Assembly: GCF_042433055.1 (NCBI RefSeq)
Contig: NZ_JBHLWB010000005.1
Location: 1 to 64,000 of the forward strand
Source of the DNA: Gallibacterium trehalosifermentans
GTDB taxonomy: Bacteria; Pseudomonadota; Gammaproteobacteria; Enterobacterales; Pasteurellaceae
Direction: 5' to 3'
DNA length: 64,000 nt
In this document: piece by piece, positions 34,987-44,896 of the stretch
How positions within the stretch are numbered: position 1 is the stretch's first letter
How the letters are laid out: each line of letters opens with the position of its first letter
The notes under the pieces: model-generated
Told to the model about the DNA's origin: nothing
Database searches by the model: none
Seen by the model: only the letters and a program-made list of their open reading frames with translations
Translations under genes and position numbers: made by a program

Positions 34987-37850
34987 CAAAACAATTCCAA
35001 ATGCCTGATCGCTTTGAGGCGACAGCAGTCGAACAAGCGCTTTATAAACACTGGGAAGAACAGGGCTATTTTAAGCCGTCTGAGAATGAGAATGCACCGA
35101 GTTATTGCATTGCGATTCCGCCGCCGAATGTAACGGGGTCGTTGCATATGGGGCACGCTTTCCAGCAAACATTGATGGACACCTTGATCCGTTTTCACCG
35201 TATGGAGGGGGATAATACCCTTTGGCAGACGGGGACGGATCACGCGGGGATTGCGACCCAAATGGTGGTGGAGCGTAAAATTGCCGCTGAAGAGGGCAAA
35301 ACTCGCCACGATTATGGGCGTGAAGCCTTTATCAATAAGATTTGGGAGTGGAAAAACTACTCAGGCGGTACAATCAGCCAGCAGATGAGACGTTTGGGTA
35401 ACTCGATTGATTGGGATCGTGAGCGTTTTACGATGGACGAAGGCTTGTCAAATGCGGTGAAAGAAGTGTTTGTTCGCCTGCACGAAGAGGGCTTGATTTA
35501 TCGTGGCAAACGCCTTGTGAACTGGGATCCGAAGTTGCACACGGCAATTTCCGATTTGGAAGTGGAAAACAAAGAGAGCAAGGGCTCGCTCTGGCATTTC
35601 CGCTATCCGCTGGCAAATGGAGCAAAAACCGCTGATGGCAAAGATTATCTCGTGGTGGCGACCACACGTCCTGAAACTGTGTTGGGCGATACTGCCGTTG
35701 CCGTTCACCCTGAAGATGAACGCTATCAATCGCTGATTGGTAAAACGGTGGTGCTACCGTTGGCGAACCGTGAAATCCCGATTATTGCAGATGATTATGT
35801 GGATCGTGAATTTGGGACAGGCGTAGTGAAAATTACCCCAGCTCACGATTTCAACGACTACGAAGTCGGCAAACGTCATCAATTACCGATGGTTAATGTG
35901 ATGACCTTAAATGCCGATATTCGTGAGCAAGCAGAGATTATCGGTTCAGACGGTAAAATTTTAGAAAATTACACCGCCCTTATTCCGCAAGATTATCAAG
36001 GCTTAGAACGTTTTGCCGCTCGTAAAAAAGTGGTGGCAGACTTTGAAGCCTTAGGGTTGCTCGATGAAATCAAACCGCACGATCTCAAAGTGCCTTATGG
36101 CGACCGTGGCGGTGTGCCGATTGAGCCGATGCTGACCGATCAATGGTATGTGAGCGTTAAACCGTTGGCAGAAGTGGCAGTGAAAGCGGTGGAAGACGGC
36201 GAAATTCAATTTGTGCCGAAGCAGTACGAAAACCTCTATTTCTCGTGGATGCGTGATATTCAAGATTGGTGTATTTCTCGCCAACTTTGGTGGGGACATC
36301 GCATTCCTGCGTGGTATGATGAGGCGGGTAACGTCTATGTGGCACGAGATGAAGCGGAAGTGCGGTCAAAATATCAACTTTCCCCAGACCTTGTGTTACG
36401 CCAAGATGAAGACGTGCTAGACACTTGGTTCTCATCAGGTTTATGGACATTCTCTACCCTCGGCTGGCCTGAGCAGACGAAAGATCTGAAAATGTTCCAC
36501 CCAACCGATGTGTTGATCACAGGCTTTGACATCATTTTCTTCTGGGTCGCACGAATGATTATGTTCACAATGCACTTTATCAAAGATGACAATGGCAAAC
36601 CGCAAGTGCCGTTTAAAACCGTGTATGTAACAGGGCTGATCCGTGATGAAAATGGGGCGAAAATGTCGAAATCGAAGGGCAACGTACTTGATCCTATCGA
36701 TATGATTGATGGCATCAGCCTTGACGATCTGCTTGAAAAACGCACAGGCAATATGATGCAGCCACAACTGGCAGAGAAGATCGCCAAAGCCACTCGCAAA
36801 GAGTTTGCCGAAGGCATCGCTGCACACGGCACAGACGCACTGCGTTTCACCCTTGCTGCCCTTGCCAGCAACGGACGCGACATCAACTGGGATATGAAAC
36901 GCCTTGAGGGCTACCGCAATTTCTGTAACAAACTCTGGAATGCCAGCCGCTATGTGTTGATGAACCTGAATAACCTTGAGTTAGCAGAGGGCGAAATGCA
37001 GTTCAGTGTAGCAGACCGCTGGATTCAAGCGGAATTTAATCAGGCAGTGAAAACCTTCCGTGAAGCCTTGGCACAATACCGCTTCGACTTGGCAGCCAAC
37101 ACCATTTACGAGTTCACTTGGAATCAGTTCTGCGACTGGTACGTTGAGCTCACCAAGCCTGTCTTTGCCAACGGTAGCGATGCCGAAAAACGTGCGGCAC
37201 GCCACACCTTGATTAACGTATTGGAAAAATTGTTGCGTCTTGCTCACCCAATTATTCCGTTTATCACCGAGGAGATTTGGCAACAAGTGAAAGGTTTTGC
37301 AGGCGTGAATGGCGACACCATTATGTTGCAACCATTCCCACGTTATGACGAGAGCCTTGACGACCCACAAGCGATCAGCGAAATCAATTTTGTCAAAGAA
37401 GTGATTGTTGCAGTGCGTAACGTGCGTGCGGAAAATAACATTCCACCAAGCAAAACGCTAGAATTGCTGGTGCGTAACGCCAATGCTACAGAGCAAAAAA
37501 CGCTCGAAAATAACCGCACTTTAATTCAAGTGATGGCAAAACTCGAGCAAATTGCGTTGCAAAAAAATGACGAAAACGCACCGCTTGCGGTAACAAAATT
37601 GGTCGGCAATGCCGAAATTCTCGTGCCAATGGCAGGCTTTATTGACAAAGAAAAAGAGTTAGCACGCCTTGCAAAAGAGATCGACAAACTCAACGCAGAA
37701 GTGCAACGGATTGAGAACAAACTCAACAACGAAGCCTTTGTCGCCAAAGCCCCAGAGCAAGTCATCGCCAAAGAGCGAGAGAAAATGAAGGGGTATTTAG
37801 ATGGACTTGATAAATTACGTCAACAATATGCGAGTATTGAAGCACTGTAG
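34983..37850 (+). CDS. valS: valyl-tRNA synthetase
   Basis: 955 residues, full length. Class I synthetase: PPPNVTGSLHMGHAF with HMGH at 55-58, editing domain with TTRPETVLGDTAVAVHP, KMSKSKGNVLDP near 560, anticodon-binding domain and C-terminal coiled coil (KEKELARLAKEIDKLNAEV in part). It charges tRNA-Val and edits Thr. Codon use is strikingly different from neighbours: a 60-base sample at 37081 is 50% GC against about 32% at 38101. Two Hin-type uptake cores lie in it. This suggests an allele imported from a higher-GC relative. Confidence 0.97.
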   Translation: MTKQFQMPDRFEATAVEQALYKHWEEQGYFKPSENENAPSYCIAIPPPNVTGSLHMGHAFQQTLMDTLIRFHRMEGDNTLWQTGTDHAGIATQMVVERKIAAEEGKTRHDYGREAFINKIWEWKNYSGGTISQQMRRLGNSIDWDRERFTMDEGLSNAVKEVFVRLHEEGLIYRGKRLVNWDPKLHTAISDLEVENKESKGSLWHFRYPLANGAKTADGKDYLVVATTRPETVLGDTAVAVHPEDERYQSLIGKTVVLPLANREIPIIADDYVDREFGTGVVKITPAHDFNDYEVGKRHQLPMVNVMTLNADIREQAEIIGSDGKILENYTALIPQDYQGLERFAARKKVVADFEALGLLDEIKPHDLKVPYGDRGGVPIEPMLTDQWYVSVKPLAEVAVKAVEDGEIQFVPKQYENLYFSWMRDIQDWCISRQLWWGHRIPAWYDEAGNVYVARDEAEVRSKYQLSPDLVLRQDEDVLDTWFSSGLWTFSTLGWPEQTKDLKMFHPTDVLITGFDIIFFWVARMIMFTMHFIKDDNGKPQVPFKTVYVTGLIRDENGAKMSKSKGNVLDPIDMIDGISLDDLLEKRTGNMMQPQLAEKIAKATRKEFAEGIAAHGTDALRFTLAALASNGRDINWDMKRLEGYRNFCNKLWNASRYVLMNLNNLELAEGEMQFSVADRWIQAEFNQAVKTFREALAQYRFDLAANTIYEFTWNQFCDWYVELTKPVFANGSDAEKRAARHTLINVLEKLLRLAHPIIPFITEEIWQQVKGFAGVNGDTIMLQPFPRYDESLDDPQAISEINFVKEVIVAVRNVRAENNIPPSKTLELLVRNANATEQKTLENNRTLIQVMAKLEQIALQKNDENAPLAVTKLVGNAEILVPMAGFIDKEKELARLAKEIDKLNAEVQRIENKLNNEAFVAKAPEQVIAKEREKMKGYLDGLDKLRQQYASIEAL

Positions 37851-37867
37851 TTTATTGTAAGCAAAAT

Positions 37868-37895
37868 AAAGGGTAACTTAGTTACCCTTTATTTT
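37868..37895. terminator. terminator between valS and the sulfatase-family gene
   Basis: AAAGGGTAAC / GTTACCCTTT with a 3-nt loop, followed by ATTTTTT on the plus strand; the flanking A run could serve the convergent minus-strand gene ending at 37912. Confidence 0.85.
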
Positions 37896-37911
37896 TTATC
37901 TAATTAAAAAA

Positions 37912-39927
37912 CTATTCTTTTACTCCAGCAATATGGTAATTAATCTGCCAATATAATAATTGTTGATAGGCTTTAATTTGTGCAATTTCATCATTGCTAA
38001 TTTCAACTATTCCTGTTGTAAGACCAGTTTCTCTATCCCATTGATATTTTATGATATTTTCAGTGTGAATATCATAAACTGCGTCTGGGGTAGCAATAAC
38101 AGTTTCATTAAAGGCAAAATTAAAGGTATTGTCTGCTTGTGTAGATAACAAATTTCTCCCACCTAAATGCCAATATTCACAATCCGATAAACTAAGTGCA
38201 TAGAGGGTTGGCATAATATCTTTGTGTGAACCTAAACGATAAGGCTGAAAATCAATATTAATTTGTTGTTTAAGTTGTGGTGGAAGATGAATAAAAAATG
38301 GCACGGTTTTATCGAGAAAAAGATCTCGTGGAAAATGATTTTCCATTGCTCGCATATGGTGATCGCCAGAGGCGGCAATAATTGTACGTTCAGCACAAGG
38401 AGTTTGTTCAATAGATTGAATAAATTCACCTAGCGCATTAGCCGCATATTGGAATGCTTGCAAAATATTTTTTTGTTCATTGAGATCTTTTGCCAAAATT
38501 TTGCCATTTAATACAGTTGGATCAACGGGGTAAGGTTGATAATGATTTGGTGCTTTAAATGGCGGGTGATTGGTCATCGTAAGAATATTTATAAATAGTG
38601 GTTGCGTTGCTTGTTGTAGTAGTTTTTCGGCTAATTTAAAGGCATATTCATCTGCAACACCCCAATAAGAAAGTGATTCTTTCGCTTCAGGAAAATTATC
38701 AATAATTGTATTTTGATCATATAGCTGATCTACTCCTTGTAGTGGGAGATAATTCGCTAAATTACGCCACATAATATTGCCAGCGGTAATAAAAATGGTT
38801 TTATACCCTTTTGCTTTATAGGTGAAAAATGGTGTCTGTTTTAATGTTAAATTTTGTGCCACAGATTGGCTAATATTTTGAATTGGACTATGAAAATAGA
38901 GTGAGGCAAGTGATGGCGCCGTACCATTATAATCAGCAGTAACATGCTTAAATAAGAAGTCTTGTTGAAAATAAGGGCGTAATTTTCCTAATAAATCATT
39001 CGTTTGAGGCTGATCAAATTGTAGAAAATTATTACCAAAGCTTTCCATTAATGCCATTACAACGTGAGGTGGTTGTTGTTCTAAAAAGATATTTTTTTCT
39101 GTTTTTGCTGTAAAAAAGGTAGGAATGAGATTCTGTTGTATCGGCTGTTGGGTAAATTGTTGGAAAGTGGTAATCAGTTGTTCACCTTCAGTTATGTTCA
39201 CTGGTGCAAATTTAATATCTCGTTTTCTATCTTCGAATGCCCATTTCATTGCGATAACCCCGTTCGGCACCATTTGATTGATGATACTTAATGCTGAAAC
39301 CTGAGCGTGCATTTTGGCGAGTGGGTGAGTGAAAAAATAACCGCGAGCAGCATAAGCTAAATAAATGAGTGAGGCGGTAGCATAAAGATAAATCGCTAAT
39401 GGATTAAGTGGTGCTAAAGGTTGAGCAGTAAGAAAATAATAAAAAATGAATGCTGGTATTAATGCTGCTATGAGGGTGAATAAAAATAATTTTATGATTG
39501 GATAATCTTCATAAATATTATTAAGTACCGCTTTCGTATCATCTTCTACTAAACCAAATATAAAAATATTGTAGTAGCTTTTATAGGTTTTAAAGTAAAA
39601 GTAGTTACCAATATTAATACCTATAAAGAATAAGGAAATAATAAATAGATAGAAGCAAAATCCTACTAGGATAATTTTTTCAAGAGAAAAGAGCGCAAAA
39701 ATTGAACCAATTATAAAGGGAATAGCAATAATAATCGCGCTGATTTTAGCGTCATAGCGATAGCCCATTCGCCACATACGGGAAATAGATTGCTGATTTT
39801 CTGTTTGTTGATAGATTTTGGGATCAACAAAATGTTTAATCATATAGTGGCGAATAAGTGTGGTTTGTAAAATGTAATAAACAAATAATAGTGTGAGAGA
39901 AAATAAAAAATTGCTATAAAAAATCAT
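37912..39927 (-). CDS. LTA synthase-like membrane sulfatase-family transferase
   Basis: 671 residues. Five N-terminal membrane segments (to about residue 200), then an extracytoplasmic sulfatase-type domain: metal/Ser-Glu region HVVMALMESFGNNFL, likely nucleophile Thr in ADYNGTAPSLASLYFHS, and ASGDHHMRAM near the C-terminus. Proteins of this type transfer phosphoglycerol or phosphoethanolamine onto envelope glycans. In Gram-negatives the target is usually LPS or periplasmic glucan. The exact group added cannot be told. It stands alone between valS and pgeF, 15 bases after pgeF, so it could be co-transcribed with rluD-pgeF. Confidence 0.8.
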   Translation of the reverse strand: MIFYSNFLFSLTLLFVYYILQTTLIRHYMIKHFVDPKIYQQTENQQSISRMWRMGYRYDAKISAIIIAIPFIIGSIFALFSLEKIILVGFCFYLFIISLFFIGINIGNYFYFKTYKSYYNIFIFGLVEDDTKAVLNNIYEDYPIIKLFLFTLIAALIPAFIFYYFLTAQPLAPLNPLAIYLYATASLIYLAYAARGYFFTHPLAKMHAQVSALSIINQMVPNGVIAMKWAFEDRKRDIKFAPVNITEGEQLITTFQQFTQQPIQQNLIPTFFTAKTEKNIFLEQQPPHVVMALMESFGNNFLQFDQPQTNDLLGKLRPYFQQDFLFKHVTADYNGTAPSLASLYFHSPIQNISQSVAQNLTLKQTPFFTYKAKGYKTIFITAGNIMWRNLANYLPLQGVDQLYDQNTIIDNFPEAKESLSYWGVADEYAFKLAEKLLQQATQPLFINILTMTNHPPFKAPNHYQPYPVDPTVLNGKILAKDLNEQKNILQAFQYAANALGEFIQSIEQTPCAERTIIAASGDHHMRAMENHFPRDLFLDKTVPFFIHLPPQLKQQINIDFQPYRLGSHKDIMPTLYALSLSDCEYWHLGGRNLLSTQADNTFNFAFNETVIATPDAVYDIHTENIIKYQWDRETGLTTGIVEISNDEIAQIKAYQQLLYWQINYHIAGVKE

Positions 39928-39942
39928 AACGTATAATCCATT

Positions 39943-40689
39943 TTATTTTTCACTAAACCAAATCAAGGTTGCCATTCTGCCCGTTTGTTGATCTCGGCGA
40001 TAAGAGTAAAATTTCTCAGGATCAGAGAAAGTGCAATATTCTCCACCGCTAATATTATCTGCTAATACGCCCGCTTGCTGTAAACGTAATCGAGCCAGTT
40101 GATAGAGATCGGCAAAATATTTATCGGTATGTTCTGGATCTGGGCGAAAAGCTTGTGCAGCTAATGAATATTGTTCACAAAAGGTGTGTTTTACTTCTGC
40201 GCCCACTTGGAATGCGGTTGGACCAATCGCGGGAGCTAACCAAACCTTGATTTGATCTGCTGCAGTTTTAAATTGTGCCAAAGTGTTTTCTAAGATGCCT
40301 GCTGCTAATCCTCGCCAACCAGCGTGCGCAGCTGCTACCTCTGTTCCATTTTCCGCCGCAAATAAAACAGGCAAACAGTCAGCAGTCATAATTAAACAAA
40401 CTTGGTTTGCTTGGTTGGTGTAACAGGCATCTGCGGTGAGATTATCATCTGTCAGAGGTAACTGTTTTACTGTTGTTCCATGCACTTGCGTGAGAAATTG
40501 TGGAAATTGTGGTAGTTGAAATTGTTCCACTAACTGTTGGCGATTTTTTTGCACTGCGTCAGGATCATCGCCAACGTGATCACCTAAATTTAGCCCAGCA
40601 AATACACCACAACTCTGACCACCGAGACGTAATGTACTGAAAGCGTGGATATTTTGTGGGACTTGCCAAGTTGGATAGATCGCATTCAT
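39943..40689 (-). CDS. pgeF: purine nucleoside phosphorylase/laccase-like PgeF (YfiH)
   Basis: 248 residues. Copper/zinc-type site residues of the family are visible: QVHGTTV, MTADCLPVLFA, AAHAGWRGLAAG, and GEYCTFSDPEKFYSYRRD near the end. The family was first described as polyphenol oxidase; it acts as adenosine/purine nucleoside phosphorylase and helps peptidoglycan editing. It directly follows rluD with no gap, the rluD-yfiH order of E. coli. Confidence 0.93.
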   Translation of the reverse strand: MNAIYPTWQVPQNIHAFSTLRLGGQSCGVFAGLNLGDHVGDDPDAVQKNRQQLVEQFQLPQFPQFLTQVHGTTVKQLPLTDDNLTADACYTNQANQVCLIMTADCLPVLFAAENGTEVAAAHAGWRGLAAGILENTLAQFKTAADQIKVWLAPAIGPTAFQVGAEVKHTFCEQYSLAAQAFRPDPEHTDKYFADLYQLARLRLQQAGVLADNISGGEYCTFSDPEKFYSYRRDQQTGRMATLIWFSEK

Positions 40690-41664
40690 TTAATAGTCTA
40701 GCTCATCTTTGTGTAATTCATAGTCTGCTTTTAGTGCATCAACTAAAGCAACAAAATCATCAGGTAAAGGTGCATACCACTCCATTAATTCACCAGTAAT
40801 GGGGTGTTCTAAACGTAGCATAATTGCGTGCAGTGCTTGACGCTGAAATTGGCGTAGTACAGTGAGTAATTCCTCGCTTGCTCCTTTCGGTGGTTTTGGA
40901 CGACCACCGTAGGTTTGATCGCCTAATAATGGGTGAGCAATATGTGCCATGTGCACCCGAATTTGGTGGGTTCTTCCTGTTTCAAGGCGTAAGCGTAAAC
41001 GGGTATAGTTACGGAATCGCTCCATAATACGATAGTGTGTTACTGCAGGCTTACCCATTGGGTGAACTGCCATATGGGTACGCTTAGTTGGGTGGCGAGC
41101 CATAGGTTGATCTACTGTTCCGCCTTTCGTCATAATCCCGCTGGCTATCGCTTCATATTCACGGGTAATTTGACGTTTTTGTAATGCACGCACGAGTTTC
41201 GTTTGGGTTTCAACGGTTTTGGCAACAACCATTAGCCCAGTGGTATCTTTATCTAGTCGATGTACAATGCCTGCACGAGGAACTTCTGCAATCGCTGGAT
41301 AATGATAGAGTAAACCATTTAATACGGTATTATCTGGGTTGCCTGCACCAGGGTGTACCACTAAATCTTTTCTTTTATTAATCACTAATAAATGTTCATC
41401 TTCATAAATGATATCGAGTGGAACGGCTTGGGGTGTAAAGCGAGTATCCTCTTCTATTTCAGCTTGCATGATAATTTTTTCTGTACCGAATACTTTTTCT
41501 TTTGGGATTGTGATCACTTTGTCATTTACTTGAACTAATCCAGCTTCGATCCAAATTTTTATCCGAGAACGGGAATATTCTGGAAACAATTCCGCTAAAG
41601 TTTGGTCTAAACGTTGACCTAATTGATGAGGTTGAACCTCAGCTGTTAATTTAAGGTGTTTCAT
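40690..41664 (-). CDS. rluD: 23S rRNA pseudouridine synthase D
   Basis: 324 residues. N-terminal S4 domain (LDQTLAELFPEYSRSRIKIW in part) and the RluA-type catalytic domain with HRLDKDTTGLMVVAK carrying the catalytic Asp, and GRTHQIRVHMAHI. It makes pseudouridines 1911, 1915 and 1917 in helix 69 of 23S rRNA. Divergent from bamD, as in E. coli. Confidence 0.95.
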   Translation of the reverse strand: MKHLKLTAEVQPHQLGQRLDQTLAELFPEYSRSRIKIWIEAGLVQVNDKVITIPKEKVFGTEKIIMQAEIEEDTRFTPQAVPLDIIYEDEHLLVINKRKDLVVHPGAGNPDNTVLNGLLYHYPAIAEVPRAGIVHRLDKDTTGLMVVAKTVETQTKLVRALQKRQITREYEAIASGIMTKGGTVDQPMARHPTKRTHMAVHPMGKPAVTHYRIMERFRNYTRLRLRLETGRTHQIRVHMAHIAHPLLGDQTYGGRPKPPKGASEELLTVLRQFQRQALHAIMLRLEHPITGELMEWYAPLPDDFVALVDALKADYELHKDELDY

Positions 41665-41839
41665 AGTGATTATAATTCCAGTAACATAAACATTTAATTA
41701 TTTGTTGATACGCTATACAATAGCGACGAAAGATGAAATTAAAGTTATGATTGTACCTTAACTATTAACGAGTTTACAGACTGAAAATAAAGCGAACGAT
41801 GAATTGTTCGAGACGTTTTCTCAATAACATCGAGGATCT

Positions 41840-42643
41840 ATGATGAGTATGAATAAGATAAAAGTAATTGCTGTAACAACCTTATCGGCATTGGTATTGG
41901 CTGGTTGTTCTGGAACACCTGAGCAAGTAGAACAAGCGCCTGTTCAGGCGTTATATCAACAAGCGCAAGAGTATTTGCAAAATGAAAATTATCGTGAGGC
42001 AATTCGTTATCTCGAAGCGACAGATAGCCGTTTCCCATATGGTGAATATGCGCAGCAAGCTGATTTAAATTTAATTTATGCTTATTATCGTAATGAAGAT
42101 TACGTGAACACACTTTCTACCGCAGATCGTTATTTACAAAAATATCCGCAAGGACCCTATTTAGATTATGTGTTATATCTTGCAGGGTTAACGAATATGG
42201 CGTTAGGGGATAACCTTTTCCAAGATTTCTTTGGGGTCGATCGTGCTTCACGTGAAACCAAGCCGAGAGAAGATGCGTACCATAATTTTGAAACTTTAGC
42301 GCGTTACTTCCCAAATAGTGAATATACAAAAGATGCTGTACAACGAATGCAGTATATTCGTGAGAGTTTAGCGAAACATCAATATGAAATTGCAGAATTT
42401 TATCAAAAGCGTAATGCGTATGTAGCTGTGGTAAATCGTATTCAGGATAATTTATTACGTTTATATCCAGAAACCAGTTATGCTTATAAAGCATTGCCAC
42501 TGTTGCAACAAGCTTATGCTGAATTACATTTGGATAAACAAGCTGATGAAATTGGTAAGGTATTAGCCAATAGCAAGGAAAAGACATTTCCAGCGTTAGT
42601 AAAACCTGAATCCGCTCCAGATGTCAAACCACCATTAAAATAA
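41840..42643 (+). CDS. bamD: outer membrane assembly lipoprotein BamD
   Basis: 267 residues. Lipoprotein signal with lipobox LAGC at about residues 20-23, then five TPR-like helical repeats (ALYQQAQEYLQNENYREAI in part, YPQGPYLDYVLYLAGLTNM in part). It belongs to the BAM complex that inserts beta-barrel proteins in the outer membrane. GAGG precedes the ATG. Divergent from rluD. Confidence 0.95.
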   Translation: MMSMNKIKVIAVTTLSALVLAGCSGTPEQVEQAPVQALYQQAQEYLQNENYREAIRYLEATDSRFPYGEYAQQADLNLIYAYYRNEDYVNTLSTADRYLQKYPQGPYLDYVLYLAGLTNMALGDNLFQDFFGVDRASRETKPREDAYHNFETLARYFPNSEYTKDAVQRMQYIRESLAKHQYEIAEFYQKRNAYVAVVNRIQDNLLRLYPETSYAYKALPLLQQAYAELHLDKQADEIGKVLANSKEKTFPALVKPESAPDVKPPLK

Positions 42644-42655
42644 CTATCGAAAAGG

Positions 42656-42683
42656 AGTGTGGTCAAGTACCACACTTTTTTTA
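42656..42683. terminator. terminator after bamD
   Basis: AGTGTGGT / ACCACACT with a 5-nt loop, followed by seven T; convergent with the OppA-like gene that ends at 42690. Confidence 0.88.
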
Positions 42684-42689
42684 TTCCTA

Positions 42690-44195
42690 TTACTTCACCA
42701 ACCGATATAAATCTTTGCTATAAAAGATCTGTGTTGGATTATTTAAATCATAGCCCGCTAAATTTGGAGCAATATAAACAGGTAAATAATACTGGAATAA
42801 TGGTAAAACAATAGCCTCTTGAACTAAGGTATCTATGATTTTTTGGTAAAGTTGCTGACGCAACTCAGGATTAATTTCTATCATGGCTTGTTCTAACCAT
42901 TGATCCACTTGTGGATTATGATAATGAAGTAAGTTATCAGGGCTTTTTGAGTGAAAATTGTTTAAAAAGGCAGAGGGATCATTATAATCGGCACACCAAC
43001 CACTACGAATCAGTTGAAATTCCTGTTGTGTATGTTGAGTAGCCCATTCTTGCTGTGTTTTAGCTTGTAATGACACTCGGATAAGATCGGATTGCGAAAA
43101 TTGGCGCGACAGGTTTTGGGCGATTTGTTGATTTATTGTAGTGTCATCATAAGTTAAAGTGATATGCAGTGGTTGCTGATTAGTAATCTTAGCCTGCATC
43201 AGTAACTGTTCTGCTGGTGCTAAATTTAAATAGCTATTAAATCGCATTGATTGTGGTAGTAAATTAACGCTTGCTTTACCATTGATAGCAACATTATTAA
43301 TCGCTGATTGACTAGAAATTAGACTGATCAGTGCTTGTCGAATCAGTGGGTTTTGTAATGTTGGGTGATGAGGATTTAACTCATAGTAATAGCTACATAG
43401 TTTTGGCACTTGCTGAATTTTGGTATTGGATTTAGGCGGTAAAAATTGCCAGTCAATGCTGATTGATGAGAGATTTGTGCGCCAATATTCTACTTGTTGA
43501 AAAGAAACATGTATTTTATTCCAATAATAAGGATTAGCCATTAATAGGATTTTCTGCTCATCTATTTTGGTTAAGTGATAACCACCATTATATTTCCCAT
43601 TTTTGACAGGCACTAAAGCAATATGAGCCAACATCATTGGCAAGTGAGCATTGGCTTTATCTAATTGAATTTCTAATGTATGAGGATCAATGGCTTTAAT
43701 ACCGAGTGCGGTAGCAGGTAATCTATTTTGTAGAATTTCTCGTGCATTCTGAATAGCAATAAACCCTAAATATGGCGATAATGCAGTTTTATTGGTCAAT
43801 AGGTTTTGCCAACTATGAACAAAATCTTCTGCAGTAACCTCACTGCCATCAGACCATTTTGCCTCTTGACGCAAATGAAATATCCAGTTTTTGTGATCCT
43901 TACTTTCCCAAGATTGCGCCACTGCTGGCATAATATTTCCGTGGATATCATAGCTAACTAATCCTTCATAAAGATCATAGAGCAGCGCTGTATTTTGCAG
44001 ATCGTTGACTTGATGAGGATCGAAAGTGAGTTGTGCAAAACTACCAGCTCGTACTAATGTTGTCGTAGATCCTGATACTGCAGATGATGTATTGCTAGTG
44101 GTAGGTATATTCTGTTTTTGCTGATCGCAAGCAATCGCAAAAAACAAGCAACAACAAATAATAATCGCAAATTTGCTTTTTGATAATGGCTTCAT
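42690..44195 (-). CDS. peptide ABC transporter substrate-binding lipoprotein (OppA-like)
   Basis: 501 residues. Lipoprotein signal MKPLSKSKFAIIICCCLFF... with Cys in FAIAC. The SBP family 5 core is recognisable: LVRAGSFAQLTFDPHQ, LYDLYEGLVSYD, SWESKDHKNWIFHLRQEAKWSDG (in part), EDFVHSW and LIRSGWCADYNDPSAFLNNFHS. It would bind oligopeptides in the periplasm. The OppBCDF permease genes are not in the window. The upstream MarC/YchE-type gene overlaps it (TAATG), matching the E. coli ychE-oppA pairing. Confidence 0.85.
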   Translation of the reverse strand: MKPLSKSKFAIIICCCLFFAIACDQQKQNIPTTSNTSSAVSGSTTTLVRAGSFAQLTFDPHQVNDLQNTALLYDLYEGLVSYDIHGNIMPAVAQSWESKDHKNWIFHLRQEAKWSDGSEVTAEDFVHSWQNLLTNKTALSPYLGFIAIQNAREILQNRLPATALGIKAIDPHTLEIQLDKANAHLPMMLAHIALVPVKNGKYNGGYHLTKIDEQKILLMANPYYWNKIHVSFQQVEYWRTNLSSISIDWQFLPPKSNTKIQQVPKLCSYYYELNPHHPTLQNPLIRQALISLISSQSAINNVAINGKASVNLLPQSMRFNSYLNLAPAEQLLMQAKITNQQPLHITLTYDDTTINQQIAQNLSRQFSQSDLIRVSLQAKTQQEWATQHTQQEFQLIRSGWCADYNDPSAFLNNFHSKSPDNLLHYHNPQVDQWLEQAMIEINPELRQQLYQKIIDTLVQEAIVLPLFQYYLPVYIAPNLAGYDLNNPTQIFYSKDLYRLVK

Positions 44196-44842
44196 TAGTG
44201 CAATAACCCTGGAAATAAGTTAGAAATACCTGCAACACAAATTTCAATACCTAGTGCCATTAGAATCAATCCCATGATACGCGTAACCACGTTGCTGCCT
44301 GTTTTTCCAAGATATTTCATAATTATCGGTCCAGAGCGGAAAATGGCATAACACAAGAAAGAAAAAATAATAATTGCTAAGGCAAAACCAAGCCAATCAA
44401 GCCAATTATTGTAACGAGATGCCCAAACAATAGTTGAACTGATTGCACCAGGACCAGCAATTAATGGCATCGCTAACGGCACAACAGCAATACTTTCATT
44501 ATCAGAAAAATTGGTCGCTCGCTCTTCTTTATTTTGTTTTTCTTCCCCTAATTTACCGCTGATCATCGTCATCGCGATTGAGATCACTAAGATACCACCA
44601 GCAATACGGAATGAATTAATTGAGATACTAAAAAAATTAAGCAGAAGTTGACCAATCAATAGACTTGTTAGTAACACAATGCCGATAGCAGTTGAAGTAA
44701 CGATCATTGTTTTTTGGCGTTCTGCTTCATATTGGGTGCTGGTCATACTCATAAAAATGGGGAGCGATCCTACTGGATTGGTAACCGCAATTAGACCAAT
44801 AAAAAACTGCATATAAATAGAAAAATTCTCAATAAATAACAT
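44195..44842 (-). CDS. MarC/YchE family membrane protein
   Basis: 215 residues with six hydrophobic segments. Family motifs: AVTNPVGSLPIFMSMT near the N-terminus and VPLAMPLIAGPGAISSTIVW in part around the middle. Function unknown; MarC was once tied to antibiotic resistance but this was not upheld. Its stop overlaps the OppA-like ATG. Confidence 0.85.
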   Translation of the reverse strand: MLFIENFSIYMQFFIGLIAVTNPVGSLPIFMSMTSTQYEAERQKTMIVTSTAIGIVLLTSLLIGQLLLNFFSISINSFRIAGGILVISIAMTMISGKLGEEKQNKEERATNFSDNESIAVVPLAMPLIAGPGAISSTIVWASRYNNWLDWLGFALAIIIFSFLCYAIFRSGPIIMKYLGKTGSNVVTRIMGLILMALGIEICVAGISNLFPGLLH

Positions 44843-44896
44843 AATTTTGCGTAATTAGAGGAATGATTAACAACTTATTCTGGTATCAGAAAAGGA

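Noticed and set aside
36051..36886. Several minus-strand frames inside valS
   Set aside because: Higher GC in valS opens antisense frames by chance; none has a ribosome site or a recognisable domain.
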